A stretch of 64,000 nucleotides of DNA from an uncultured Clostridia bacterium (GCA_947589355.1 CANPZC010000010.1:1-64000), one strand, 5' to 3'; shown: positions 7,198-15,903, numbered from the stretch's first letter. Notes: a model not told the origin generated them from the letters alone. Made by a program: numbers and translations.

Positions 7198-7834
7198 GCT
7201 GCTTACGCAGCAAGCCTGCGGAGCAGAATTAGTGAATAGTGAATATTGAATAACGAATAGTTAATAGATAAGGTGCGGCTTACGCCGCAAATTTTAAAAG
7301 TTTTATGTACCAGCACAAATAGTATGTGTATTAGATGTTTTTTATCCCCAACCCACATACCGTCCCAAAGAAAAATGGCTGGCAGAATATTCTTCCAGCC
7401 GCACGAGCGGTGGGACGTGGTTTTTGGGGTGTGAATGTGCGGTGAGTAGTGGGGTAATATTTGAAAAAATTACCGTAGTACGTTGTAAATCAATTTCCCG
7501 CACTACTGACCTCTTTTGCCTTGCAAACGAAACTGATGCGTATTTATCTCTTTAGCCTCCTCCACAAAGCAACGAAGTTCCGAGTGAAGAGGTCGCGAAA
7601 TACCACCAAGGCTCAGCGCGTGGTCGTAGGTGTGGGTAAGGAAAAGAGAGCGCGAGGGGAAAACCTTAGGGTAGGGAGTGTAGCGCGCGCCCTGCCTTGC
7701 ATATACACTCCCTATATCCCTATGGTTTTCCCCTCGCATAGAGTTGCACAAAAACATTAGCACACTCAAAATGAAAAGTCAACAAAAATAAAGTGGAGCT
7801 TTGAACAGCTCCGCAGGCTTGCTGCGTAAGCAGC
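7198..7834 (-). mobile_element. MITE-like composite element with perfect 27-bp terminal inverted repeats
   Basis: The ends at 7198-7224 (GCTGCTTACGCAGC..., ending GCGGAGC) and 7808-7834 are perfect 27-bp inverted repeats. From right to left it holds module A (about 7440-7800, a long GAGGGGAAAACC/GGTTTTCCCCTC hairpin), module B (palindrome 7378-7399 centred on AGAATATTCT) and module D (7225-7300, GTGAATAGTGAATATT). The same order is found in opposite orientation at 18331-19187 and 44175-44872. There is no transposase and no credible gene. It starts one base after the NifH-like stop codon and ends 22 bases before the next gene, so it interrupts the operon. No clear target duplication was seen. 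Confidence 0.75.
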
Positions 7835-7856
7835 GAAAACTTAAGGAGGTTTCCCC

Positions 7857-9191
7857 ATGCTTATACGAATAGGCGGAAAACAAGACGACAGCGGCGCGCA
7901 CGTGAAAATATCCGCAGCAGCCTACCCTGCACCTTTCAAAAGCGGTTTAGAGTACAGCTGCGCCGCGCGCGGTACATGGAACATAGTCCACACAGGATTT
8001 TTGCTGCCCCAGTCGCACGAAATTTTCATCTGCGCTATGGGCTGCCTGCGCGGTGTTGTTCTTACCGCCGCCGAAATGGGCTTCTCCCACCGCTTCTCAA
8101 CTATCGAAATAAAAGAAAACGACGTCTACGAGGGCACAATGGAAGACATGATAACTGACGGCGTTTCGCAAATTTTAGACACCCTCGACTACACCCCTCG
8201 CGCCGTGCTGGTCTACACCAGCTGCATACACCACTTCGTCGGCTGCGATATTCAGCTTTGCTTTGATATTCTGCGCAAACGCTATCCGCACATTGATTTT
8301 GCCGACTGCTACATGGATCCCATCATGCGCAAAAGCGGTCTGAACCCCGACCAGACCATGCGGCGGCAGCTCTACAGCCTTATCAAGCCTTGCGAGAAAA
8401 GCAGCAAAAAACTTAACATCATCGGCAGCGACCTGAAGATCGATACAGCCTGCGAGCTTTTCGATATCGCCAAAGAAAGCGGCACCCACATCTCCCAAAT
8501 TCAAGACTTCGATACCTACGAGGGCTACCAGTCAATGGGGCAGGCTTTCGCGAATATTTATGTCGACCTGTCCGCAAAAGCAGCCGCTGAGACACTTGAA
8601 AAACGGCTCGGTCAAAAAGCTCTCTACCTGCCGCTGAGCTATGACTATGATGAAATATCAACCACGCTGAATACCCTGCGCACACTTTTGGGTCTTCCCG
8701 AAAAAGACTACCGGGCAGAGCGTGAAAAGTGCGATAAAGCGATAGAAACCGTCCGTCAGACACTAGGCGGCGCACCCGTTGAGATAGACTATACCGCAAC
8801 ACCTCGCCCCCTCTCTCTTGCGCGGCTTCTGCTTACGCACGGCGTGAACGTCACAAGGCTGTACTGCGACAGCTTCTCAGCCGCCGAAAAGAGCGACCTT
8901 GAATTTTTGCAGAAAAACTACCCGAATTTAGATGTCTTCGCCACCGTGCAGGTAAAAATGCGCGAGCTTGACCGCTGCCGAAGCTGCAAAACTTTGTCAA
9001 TAGGTCAAAAAGCCGCATACTTCGCATCATCGCCGTATTTTGTCAACATAGTGCAAGGCGGCGGAATGTACGGCTTCAGCGGCATATTAAAACTCTGCGG
9101 CATGATAACAGATTCATGGCAGCATGAAAAAGATACGAGAAAACTTATACAAATAAAAGGAATGGGGTGCAGTTGCCATGGCGTATGCTGA
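7857..9191 (+). CDS. Nitrogenase component 1-like protein, NifD/NifE-type subunit
   Basis: 444 residues, start at 7857 after AAGGAGG. The N-terminal half has the Cys pattern of component 1 alpha-type subunits: Cys35 (LEYSCAARG), Cys59 and Cys63 (FICAMGCLRG) and Cys123 (YTSCIHHFVGC), corresponding to the P-cluster ligands of NifD. The FeMo-cofactor Cys/His ligands are not evident. Additional Cys pairs occur late (DRCRSCKTL) and at the C-terminus (GMGCSCHGVC). It overlaps the next gene by 14 bp, so the two are probably translated as a heterodimer. The complex should receive electrons from the NifH-like protein and reduce an unknown substrate, perhaps one brought in by the linked transporter. 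Confidence 0.9.
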   Translation: MLIRIGGKQDDSGAHVKISAAAYPAPFKSGLEYSCAARGTWNIVHTGFLLPQSHEIFICAMGCLRGVVLTAAEMGFSHRFSTIEIKENDVYEGTMEDMITDGVSQILDTLDYTPRAVLVYTSCIHHFVGCDIQLCFDILRKRYPHIDFADCYMDPIMRKSGLNPDQTMRRQLYSLIKPCEKSSKKLNIIGSDLKIDTACELFDIAKESGTHISQIQDFDTYEGYQSMGQAFANIYVDLSAKAAAETLEKRLGQKALYLPLSYDYDEISTTLNTLRTLLGLPEKDYRAEREKCDKAIETVRQTLGGAPVEIDYTATPRPLSLARLLLTHGVNVTRLYCDSFSAAEKSDLEFLQKNYPNLDVFATVQVKMRELDRCRSCKTLSIGQKAAYFASSPYFVNIVQGGGMYGFSGILKLCGMITDSWQHEKDTRKLIQIKGMGCSCHGVC

Positions 9192-10314
9192 ACAGATAGC
9201 AAGATCGATTTCCACCTATGCTTCCGACTCCTCGGGCGTGTGCAGCGCGCTTTTCGAGCTAGGCGGCATGGTCGTCATGCACGATGCCTCGGGCTGCAAC
9301 TCCACCTATTCCACCCACGATGAGCCGCGCTGGTACGACTTTGACAGCTTCATTTTCATTTCTGGGCTTACGGAAAACGAGGCTATAATGGGCGACGACG
9401 AAAAGCTCATCAGCGACGTTGCCGATGCCGCCAAACAGCTCTCGCCCAGCTTCATCGCCGTTGCAGGCACGCCCATTCCGATGATGACGGGCACCGATTT
9501 TACCGCCGTCGCAAAGGAGATAGAGCGCCGCACAGCCCTGCCCACTTTCGGCTTTGCCACCAACGGCATGAATACCTATGTTTCGGGTGTTGAACTGGCT
9601 TACGCCTCCCTCGCGGAGCGGTTCACCCACCACATGAAGCCGCGTGAAAAAACCAAAGAGCCCACCGTCAACATTCTGGGCGCTACTCCGCTTGATTTTT
9701 CGGGCGAGGACTGTTACACCCAGATCCGCAGTATGCGCACCATGCTTGAAGAAAGCGGCATAGCTGTGCAAAGCGTGTGGGCAATGGGCGACAGTTTGCA
9801 TAACATAATGTGCTCGTCAGCCGCGTGGGCAAATCTTGTAGTTTCATATGGCGGTCTAAAAGCCGCAAAAATAATGCAGCGAGAATACGGTATTCCCTAC
9901 ATCGTCGGCAGACCTGTTAAAGGTCTGAACGAGGCAATTGTTTCTTCCATTCGCCAAAGTTTCAAAGACGGCGAAAGCCGCATTGCATATGAAAAAACCA
10001 CGCGCGCCGATAAGAAAATTCTTCTCATCGGCGAGGGCGTTACCAGCGAGAGCCTTGCCAGCGTTCTCGGCGCAGATGCTGCAATACCCACCGAGTTTGA
10101 CAGCGAACTTCTAAGAAACGGCACACTATCGCGCGGAGAAGAAAACCTGCGAAATATCGCACAAAATTACGATGTACTAATTGCCGATCCGCTCTATGCG
10201 CCCATAGCACAAAGCTGTACAAAATTTATCCCACTTCCGCACGAGGGCTTTTCGGGCAGAATGTTCAGCACCCAAGCCCCCGATCTCGTCACCAAAATAC
10301 CATTCAATATATAA
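9178..10314 (+). CDS. Nitrogenase component 1-like protein, NifK/NifN-type subunit
   Basis: 378 residues, shorter than NifK (about 500) and nearer to the minimal nitrogenase-like beta subunits. Conserved elements are GVCSALFELGGMVVMHDASGCNSTYSTHDEPRW with Cys22 and Cys40, the DFDSFIFISGLTENEAIMG stretch typical of component 1, and IAVAGTPIPMMTGTD. In NifK a third Cys ligand lies at this last position; here it is replaced by Gly/Thr, so an asymmetric or smaller cluster is likely. The start ATG lies within the end of the upstream gene (14-bp overlap). Confidence 0.9.
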   Translation: MAYAEQIARSISTYASDSSGVCSALFELGGMVVMHDASGCNSTYSTHDEPRWYDFDSFIFISGLTENEAIMGDDEKLISDVADAAKQLSPSFIAVAGTPIPMMTGTDFTAVAKEIERRTALPTFGFATNGMNTYVSGVELAYASLAERFTHHMKPREKTKEPTVNILGATPLDFSGEDCYTQIRSMRTMLEESGIAVQSVWAMGDSLHNIMCSSAAWANLVVSYGGLKAAKIMQREYGIPYIVGRPVKGLNEAIVSSIRQSFKDGESRIAYEKTTRADKKILLIGEGVTSESLASVLGADAAIPTEFDSELLRNGTLSRGEENLRNIAQNYDVLIADPLYAPIAQSCTKFIPLPHEGFSGRMFSTQAPDLVTKIPFNI

Positions 10315-10328
10315 CAGGAGTGAAAACT

Positions 10329-11531
10329 ATGAAAACAAACATCATCACAAAAATCAAAAAAGGTCTGGCAGGTGCGCTTTGTGTTGCGCTCTGCCTGTCG
10401 GCAGCAGCCTGCGGAGCAAGTGACTCTTCCCAGTCTGCCGCGACTTCCGACACAACATCATCTTTGGCAGCTACAGATGAAAACAGTGAACCCACACAGA
10501 GCAGCGAAGACACCGATACCATCACCATAACCGACCACGCGGGCAACACTGTAACGCTGCCAAAGAAGATAGAGCGCATAGTCGTTGCCGACATATACCC
10601 CCTGCCCTCGGTGCTTTCCGTATTTTTTGACAGCGCCGACAAACTGGTCGGTATTGCACAGCCCAGCATGACTGCCGCACAGAACAGCCTGCTCAGCGAG
10701 CTTTACCCCGAAATTCTGAACGCTGAAACAGGCTTTATAGACGGCACAACTATAAACATCGAAGAAGTAATAAAGCTCGAACCCGATGTTGTTTTCTACA
10801 GCGCCGAGACCGAGGGCATAAAAGAGGAGCTTGATAAAGCAAACATTCCCGGCGTGGCAGTTTCGGCAGCAAAATGGCAGTATAACGCCATTGAAACGCT
10901 TGATAACTGGATAGCCCTCCTCAGCGAGATATTCCCCGAAAACGACAAAGCCGAGATCACCAAACAGTACAGCGCCGAGATCTACGACATGGTTCAGCAG
11001 CGTGTTAAAGACCTCCCCGACAGCGAAAAAGAAAGAGTCTTCTTCCTCTTCCAGTACAGCGAGAGCAGTATAACCACCTCTGGCAAGCTGTTTTTCGGTC
11101 AGTGGTGGGCTGATGCCATAGGCGCAGTAAACGTCGGCGAGGAAATGGAAACTGCCTATTCCACAGCAGTTGATCTTGAGCAGGTCTACGCATGGGATCC
11201 TTCAATGATATTTATAACCAACTTCAACTCCGCCCAACCCGATGACCTCTATAAAAACACCGTCGGCGCGTTTGACTGGTCGGGCATTTCGGCGGTAAAG
11301 AACAAGCAGGTATACAAAATGCCGCTGGGTATGTACCGCTCCTACACCGCAGGAATAGACACCCCGATAACGCTGATGTGGCTTGCTAAGACCGCCTACC
11401 CCGAGCTGTTTGAAGATATAGACATCACGCAGGAAACAAAAGACTACTATAAAGAGCTTTTCGGCATAGACCTGACAGATACACAGGCGGAGAAGATATT
11501 CGCGCCCGTATCGCAGGCAAGCGCGTTTTAA
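10329..11531 (+). CDS. Metal-chelate/corrinoid ABC transporter substrate-binding lipoprotein (BtuF/FepB-like)
   Basis: 400 residues from the ATG at 10329 (AGGAG eight bases upstream). The N-terminus is basic and hydrophobic and ends in LSAAACG, a lipobox-like site, followed by a Ser/Thr/Glu-rich spacer. The class III periplasmic-binding fold is shown by TITDHAGNTVTLPKKIERIVV, INIEEVIKLEPDVVFYSAET and VYAWDPSMIFI. It would be the extracellular receptor for the permease and ATPase at 4345 and 5358. The separation of the receptor from the other transporter genes by the reductase genes ties transport and reduction together. The ligand is unknown. Confidence 0.9.
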   Translation: MKTNIITKIKKGLAGALCVALCLSAAACGASDSSQSAATSDTTSSLAATDENSEPTQSSEDTDTITITDHAGNTVTLPKKIERIVVADIYPLPSVLSVFFDSADKLVGIAQPSMTAAQNSLLSELYPEILNAETGFIDGTTINIEEVIKLEPDVVFYSAETEGIKEELDKANIPGVAVSAAKWQYNAIETLDNWIALLSEIFPENDKAEITKQYSAEIYDMVQQRVKDLPDSEKERVFFLFQYSESSITTSGKLFFGQWWADAIGAVNVGEEMETAYSTAVDLEQVYAWDPSMIFITNFNSAQPDDLYKNTVGAFDWSGISAVKNKQVYKMPLGMYRSYTAGIDTPITLMWLAKTAYPELFEDIDITQETKDYYKELFGIDLTDTQAEKIFAPVSQASAF

Positions 11532-11540
11532 TTCAGGCTC

Positions 11541-11924
11541 ATGAAAAAACACCGAAGTTTTATAATACTCGCCGCCGTAACACTGCTTATGCTTTTGCTT
11601 AGCGGCGCGGCGGCGTACTATTCATATAACAGAAAAAACACCAATAAAATTGCATATATCTATCAAAACGACAACCTGCTGTATACCATTGACCTGAACG
11701 CCGTTGAGCAGCCGTATACCATAGAAATTTCATGCGAAGACGGCTCTAATACAGTTGAAGTCCACAGCGGCAAAATAGGCGTTACTTCTGCCGACTGCCC
11801 CGACAAGACCTGCGTAAAAACAGGCTTTATCGGCGACGGCGTGATGCCTGTTATCTGCGTGCCGCACGGGCTGATGATAGTCGTTCGCGATGAGAACGGG
11901 GGTGCTGTAGATGCGCAGGTTTAG
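11541..11924 (+). CDS. NusG domain II-containing membrane-anchored protein
   Basis: 127 residues: one N-terminal transmembrane helix (FIILAAVTLLMLLLSGAAAY), then an extracellular domain with the NusG-domain-II pattern, including DCPDKTCVKTGFI and VICVPHGLMIVV. Stand-alone copies are often next to Gx-type membrane proteins and extracytoplasmic redox genes in Firmicutes. The two Cys of the DCPDKTC motif could form a disulfide or bind a cofactor. It is nine bases after the binding-protein stop and overlaps the next gene by 14 bp. Confidence 0.85.
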   Translation: MKKHRSFIILAAVTLLMLLLSGAAAYYSYNRKNTNKIAYIYQNDNLLYTIDLNAVEQPYTIEISCEDGSNTVEVHSGKIGVTSADCPDKTCVKTGFIGDGVMPVICVPHGLMIVVRDENGGAVDAQV

Positions 11925-12429
11925 CTTTCACAGCAAAACACAAAGGCTGTGCGTGCTTGCGCTTATGTCCGCGTTTGCGCTGATAATTTTCACTGTCGAA
12001 GCGCAAATACCCCTGCCGATAGCCGTCCCCGGGCTGAAACTCGGGCTTTCCAACGTCATAACGCTGTATATGCTCTGTACCTTTTCGCCCCTTGATGCTC
12101 TCGCGGTCTTAGCGGTGAGAATATTGCTCGGCAGTATGTTCGCAGGGCAGGCGGTGTCGTTATTTTACTCTCTGTGCGGCGGTCTGCTGGCGTTTATAGC
12201 AATGGCGGTATTCCTGCGCCTCTCGCGCTTTCAAAACGTATGGTTCGCAGGGGTGCTGGGCGCAGTGCTTCACGGCGTGGGTCAGCTGTGCGCCGCGGCG
12301 GTGCTTTACCGCTCTGCGTATGTATTTACCTACCTCGCCGTGCTAACGTTCTTTTCGGTGTTCACAGGTCTGCTCACAGGCATAACAGCACAGCTTCTCG
12401 CAAGCAGGAACAGCAGTAATAATAAATAA
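11911..12429 (+). CDS. Gx transporter family membrane protein (HepT component I-like)
   Basis: 172 residues, almost entirely hydrophobic with five or six membrane segments. LALMSAFALIIFTVEAQIPLP and VPGLKLGLSNVITLYMLCTF are characteristic of the family annotated 'Gx transporter' or 'heptaprenyl diphosphate synthase component I', related to ECF-type S components. It is the last gene of the operon, followed immediately by a terminator. It usually pairs with NusG-domain-II proteins, as here. The transported molecule is unknown. Confidence 0.85.
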   Translation: MRRFSFHSKTQRLCVLALMSAFALIIFTVEAQIPLPIAVPGLKLGLSNVITLYMLCTFSPLDALAVLAVRILLGSMFAGQAVSLFYSLCGGLLAFIAMAVFLRLSRFQNVWFAGVLGAVLHGVGQLCAAAVLYRSAYVFTYLAVLTFFSVFTGLLTGITAQLLASRNSSNNK

Positions 12430-12459
12430 AAAGCCACGGAAATTTTACGATGGCTTTTT
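12429..12459 (+). terminator. Terminator of the nitrogenase-like operon
   Basis: AAAAGCCA pairs with TGGCTTTT, with a T-run at 12455-12459. It begins at the stop codon of the last gene. Confidence 0.85.
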
Positions 12460-12528
12460 CATTTTCCCATAATATTCATATAAACAGAACTGTGTCACTG
12501 TGGCACAAAAATAAATTACAAAAAGCGC

Positions 12529-12558
12529 TTGACACCATATATGACACCGTGGTATAAT
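12529..12558 (+). promoter_or_regulatory. hicAB promoter with probable operator
   Basis: TTGACA (12529-12534), 18-base spacer, TATAAT (12553-12558). The region repeats GTGTCACTGTGGCAC (about 12493-12507) and TGACACC twice (12530 and 12542 areas), plausible operator half-sites for the HicB ribbon-helix-helix domain. Confidence 0.75.
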
Positions 12559-12576
12559 ATATATGGAGGGATAAAG

Positions 12577-12822
12577 ATGTCAAAATGGGATAAGCTATTG
12601 AATAAGATCTGCTCACTGTCATCAGATGTGCGGTTTAACGAACTTAAAAAAATTCTTGAAAGCTACGGTTACACAATGTATGCCCCGTCGGGTGGCAGCA
12701 GCCACTATACTTTTCGTAAGCCGGGGCGAAACCCTATTACTATTCCTAAGCACGAGCCTATCAAAAAGGTTTATGTGCGCATGGTCAAAGAAATCATAGA
12801 AAACGAGGAGGAAATGTCATGA
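12577..12822 (+). CDS. hicA: HicA mRNA interferase toxin
   Basis: 81 residues from the ATG at 12577 (GGAGGG seven bases upstream). The double-stranded-RNA-binding-like fold of HicA is recognised from FNELKKILESYGYTMYAPSGGSSHYTFRKPG, where the His of GSSHYTF is the catalytic residue, and ITIPKHEPIKKVYVRMVKEII. HicA cleaves mRNA during stress when HicB is degraded. It overlaps hicB by 4 bp, the usual toxin-first order. Confidence 0.92.
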   Translation: MSKWDKLLNKICSLSSDVRFNELKKILESYGYTMYAPSGGSSHYTFRKPGRNPITIPKHEPIKKVYVRMVKEIIENEEEMS

Positions 12823-13175
12823 AAACTTTAGAAGAATACTTAAAACTTCCGTACAAAATTGAGATAATACCCGATGCAGATGAGGGCGGCTATGTTATCT
12901 CCTATCCCGAATTGCCCGGCTGTCTGACTTGCGCCGATACTTTGCAGGCTGCGTTTGAAAACGCTGAACAAGCCAAAAGAGAATGGCTTATAGCGGCTAT
13001 TGAGAGCAATACAAATATACCTGAACCTGTGTCAGACGACAGCTATTCGGGGCAGTTCAAACTGCGCATACCTAAATCGCTGCATCACAGCTTATCAGAG
13101 CACGCCAAGCAAGAGGGTATAAGCATGAACCAATACTGTATGTATCTTCTGAGCAAGTTTGATGCCGTGAGATGA
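12819..13175 (+). CDS. hicB: HicB antitoxin
   Basis: 118 residues. The N-terminal HicB domain (YKIEIIPDADEGGYVISYPE, LPGCLTCADTLQAAFENAEQA) has a partial RNase H-like fold that blocks HicA. The C-terminal KLRIPKSLHHSLSEHAKQEG with SMNQYCMYLLSK is a ribbon-helix-helix DNA-binding domain that would repress the promoter at 12529-12558. Confidence 0.92.
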   Translation: MKTLEEYLKLPYKIEIIPDADEGGYVISYPELPGCLTCADTLQAAFENAEQAKREWLIAAIESNTNIPEPVSDDSYSGQFKLRIPKSLHHSLSEHAKQEGISMNQYCMYLLSKFDAVR

Positions 13176-13213
13176 TCTCTCCACACATTTGTATAACATA
13201 CACAACTACAACA

Positions 13214-13249
13214 AAAAAGCCACGGAAATTTCCATGGCTTTTATTTTTT
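13214..13249. terminator. Bidirectional terminator between hicB and the ABC exporter gene
   Basis: AAAAGCCACGGAAA pairs with TTTCCATGGCTTTT, flanked by A-run and T-run on either side, so it can end both convergent transcripts. The right-hand gene ends at 13258. Confidence 0.85.
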
Positions 13250-13257
13250 GCGTATTG

Positions 13258-15903
13258 TTATTCTGTCCGCAGTGCAATAACAGGGTCTTTCTTCGCCGCA
13301 AAGCGAGAGGGTATAAGCCCTGCAATAAGCGTCAGCAGCATCGATATTATCACAAGCGCTGCGCCGCCCACGAACGGCAGTTTTGAAAGTCCGCCAATGT
13401 CGGTAATGTGCTTTATTATGATGTTTATCGGAATGTTCAAAAGCACCGTGACTATTATGCCAATAGCGCCCGCGCCGAAGCCTACAATAAGCGTTTCAGC
13501 ATTGAATACGCGCGAGATGTCTTTCTTTGATGCGCCTATCGCACGCAGTATGCCGATCTCTTTCGTCCTCTCCAGTACCGAAATGTAGGTTATTATGCCT
13601 ATCATTATCGAAGAAACTATCAGCGAGATAGCCACAAACGCAATAAGAATGTAGCTTATCGCATTTATTATCGTCGTAACACTGCTCATCAGCAAGCCGA
13701 TGTAGTCGGTGTAAACTATCTCGTTTTCCTCGCCTACCTTGTCGTTGTAGCCGCTTATCTTGTCTGTTATAGTCTCTTTCGATTCAAAATCTTTCGGGTA
13801 AATTAATATGCTCGAAGGCTCGCTCAGATCCGCAACACCCATTAAAGATAGGTTTCCGTCGTAAGTCGCATTCGTCTGGAATTGCTCTCCCGACATTTCC
13901 ACTATCTGCTGAAGCGTCATGCCCATGGCTTCCATCTGCTCAATAGATTGCTCTATCTGCGCGCGCTGATCTTCCGGCAAAGTCTCCAGATATTCTTGCA
14001 GCATTTCTTCGGTAAATTCGCCGCCCTCAAACTTCATACCGGTGAAAACGTCTGTCTCGGGGTCAGCCTGCTGTTCTTTAACTATCTCGCTTTCGTTTAC
14101 CTTTGTAATAAGCCGCTCCATAAGCTCACCGCGGTAGCCTATAACGCCTGCCGCCGATGTCGCAACAGCCTCTTCATTCGGCTTTATTATACCAACAACT
14201 TTAATAGTCTCGCAGTCGCCCAGCTTGCTTAAAACATACGCATCGTCTTTCGATTTATCTACCCACCTGCCGTTTTCCTTGGCAAAGTAATCGCTGTTCA
14301 CCATAAGCTTGAATTCCAGCCCCAGTATGTCGTCAAAGCTGTATGATACCTGCTCTATATCCTGCTTTTCAATAGGCTTTCCAGCCATCGCATCTTTGAG
14401 CATCTGCTCTATCTCTGAAAAATCTTTCAGGCCCAGCGCATACAAAGCCGTGTCAGCAACGCCGTTGTTCTCGTCAACAATGAAAACTACCTCGTTGTAA
14501 TTCTCGGGCATTCTTCCTGCAAGAACGTCATACTGATTAGCCAGCAGCTCGTCATTATCGAGCATCTGTGTCCATACACCCATTTGCGACATAGTTGAAG
14601 AATACACCGAGCTCGCGTTGCTTTCCATATTGAAAGAAAGTCCCATCGCCGCATACATATCTTCAAAAAGCGTGGTAGGGTTCACCTTTACAAGACCGTT
14701 CGATGTATCAGCATTGTATATGTTCATCGGCGTTGTGTACCTGTACTGTATATCGGTAACAAGCTCGTCAAATCCGTTTTCATCACTCTCTAAGTACGTC
14801 TTGAAATCTTTCAAATTGTTTGTTATGACTTGACTCATCATCGTGTTCATCATCGTGAACATCATGTCGTTTGAGTATATCCTGTCTTCCTTGCGCTCCT
14901 GCTGAACCGGCGCTTCACCTGCCGCCGTCTGGAACATATCCGTGTAGTCGATAGTCTGCGCATCTATCTGCAGCGGATAGCTCGAAAGCGTGTCTTCCTG
15001 CACCCTGTCAATGTACGACTGCACACCGTGCGACAGCGAAAGTATCAAAGCTATACCTATAATGCCTATGCTTCCCGCAAATGACGTCAGAAACGTCCTG
15101 CCCTTTTTTGTCATAAGGTTGTTAAGGCTTAAAGACATCGCCGTAAAGAACGACATCGAAGTCTTCTTCGGCTTTGGCGCATTCTTAGCCGCTTCTTCCT
15201 CTTTAAGTGCCTGCTGTTCGTCTATAGTAAACGGCTGCGAATCGCTCGTTATCTTGCCGTCAAGCAGCCTTATCGTCCTCGTCGCATACTTTTCCGCAAG
15301 CTCGGGGTTGTGCGTTACCATTATAATAAGCTTGTCTTTCGATATCTCTTTGAGTATCTCCATAATAGCCACGCTCGTTTCCGAGTCCAGCGCGCCCGTC
15401 GGCTCGTCAGCCAGCAGTATGTCAGGGTCGTTGACCAGCGCACGCGCAATAGCAACTCTCTGCATTTGTCCGCCCGACATCTGATTCGGCTTTTTGTTTA
15501 TCTGATCGCCAAGACCTACCTTTTTCAGCGCGTCTATCGCCCTCTGCCGCCTCTGCGACTTTGAAACGCCCGAAAGCGTAAGCGCAAGTTCAACGTTTGA
15601 AAGCACCGACTGATGCGGTATCAGATTATAGCTTTGAAATACAAAACCTATCGAATAATTGCGGTATGTGTCCCAGTCTCTGTCCTTGTATTCTTTTGTA
15701 GACTTTCCGTTTATCACAAGGTCGCCGCTCGTGTATTTGTCAAGACCGCCAATAATGTTCAGCAGCGTTGTCTTGCCGCAGCCCGAGTGACCCAGTATCG
15801 CCACAAATTCGTTTTCGCGAAAATCTATGCTAACATCTCTCAGCGCGTGAACAACTTCATCGCCTATCGGGTAGTCTTTGACTATATTCTTCAAACTAAG
15901 CAT
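13258..15903 (-). CDS. MacB-like ABC exporter, fused ATPase-FtsX permease
   Basis: 881 residues from the ATG at 15903 (GGAGGGG ten bases upstream). Residues 1 to about 230 are an ABC ATPase: GHSGCGKTTLLN, QMSGGQMQRVAIARAL, DILLADEPTGALDSETS, VTHNPELAEKY. One membrane helix follows (near SFAGSIGIIGIALILSLSHG), then a large extracellular domain of about 450 residues, and three C-terminal helices of the FtsX type (YILIAFVAISLIVSSIMIG, ERTKEIGILRAIGASKKDIS). This is the layout of Firmicutes single-chain exporters for peptides or lipoprotein handling. It acts as a dimer. The substrate is unknown. Confidence 0.9.
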   Translation of the reverse strand: MLSLKNIVKDYPIGDEVVHALRDVSIDFRENEFVAILGHSGCGKTTLLNIIGGLDKYTSGDLVINGKSTKEYKDRDWDTYRNYSIGFVFQSYNLIPHQSVLSNVELALTLSGVSKSQRRQRAIDALKKVGLGDQINKKPNQMSGGQMQRVAIARALVNDPDILLADEPTGALDSETSVAIMEILKEISKDKLIIMVTHNPELAEKYATRTIRLLDGKITSDSQPFTIDEQQALKEEEAAKNAPKPKKTSMSFFTAMSLSLNNLMTKKGRTFLTSFAGSIGIIGIALILSLSHGVQSYIDRVQEDTLSSYPLQIDAQTIDYTDMFQTAAGEAPVQQERKEDRIYSNDMMFTMMNTMMSQVITNNLKDFKTYLESDENGFDELVTDIQYRYTTPMNIYNADTSNGLVKVNPTTLFEDMYAAMGLSFNMESNASSVYSSTMSQMGVWTQMLDNDELLANQYDVLAGRMPENYNEVVFIVDENNGVADTALYALGLKDFSEIEQMLKDAMAGKPIEKQDIEQVSYSFDDILGLEFKLMVNSDYFAKENGRWVDKSKDDAYVLSKLGDCETIKVVGIIKPNEEAVATSAAGVIGYRGELMERLITKVNESEIVKEQQADPETDVFTGMKFEGGEFTEEMLQEYLETLPEDQRAQIEQSIEQMEAMGMTLQQIVEMSGEQFQTNATYDGNLSLMGVADLSEPSSILIYPKDFESKETITDKISGYNDKVGEENEIVYTDYIGLLMSSVTTIINAISYILIAFVAISLIVSSIMIGIITYISVLERTKEIGILRAIGASKKDISRVFNAETLIVGFGAGAIGIIVTVLLNIPINIIIKHITDIGGLSKLPFVGGAALVIISMLLTLIAGLIPSRFAAKKDPVIALRTE

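Noticed and set aside
7378-7399. AGAATATTCT palindromes as a transcription factor operator
   Set aside because: The copies sit in repeat contexts far from promoters and with repeat-specific flanks, which fits a REP-like element better.
7521-7760. Similar open frames starting MRIYLFSLLHKATKFR in three copies of module A
   Set aside because: They run across the long hairpin, have no ribosome site, differ at the C-terminus and are interrupted in the fourth copy. Their similarity is explained by the repeat DNA.
4068-12429. True nitrogen-fixation (nif) operon
   Set aside because: Subunits are short, cofactor ligands are not evident, and nifB, nifE and nifN are absent.
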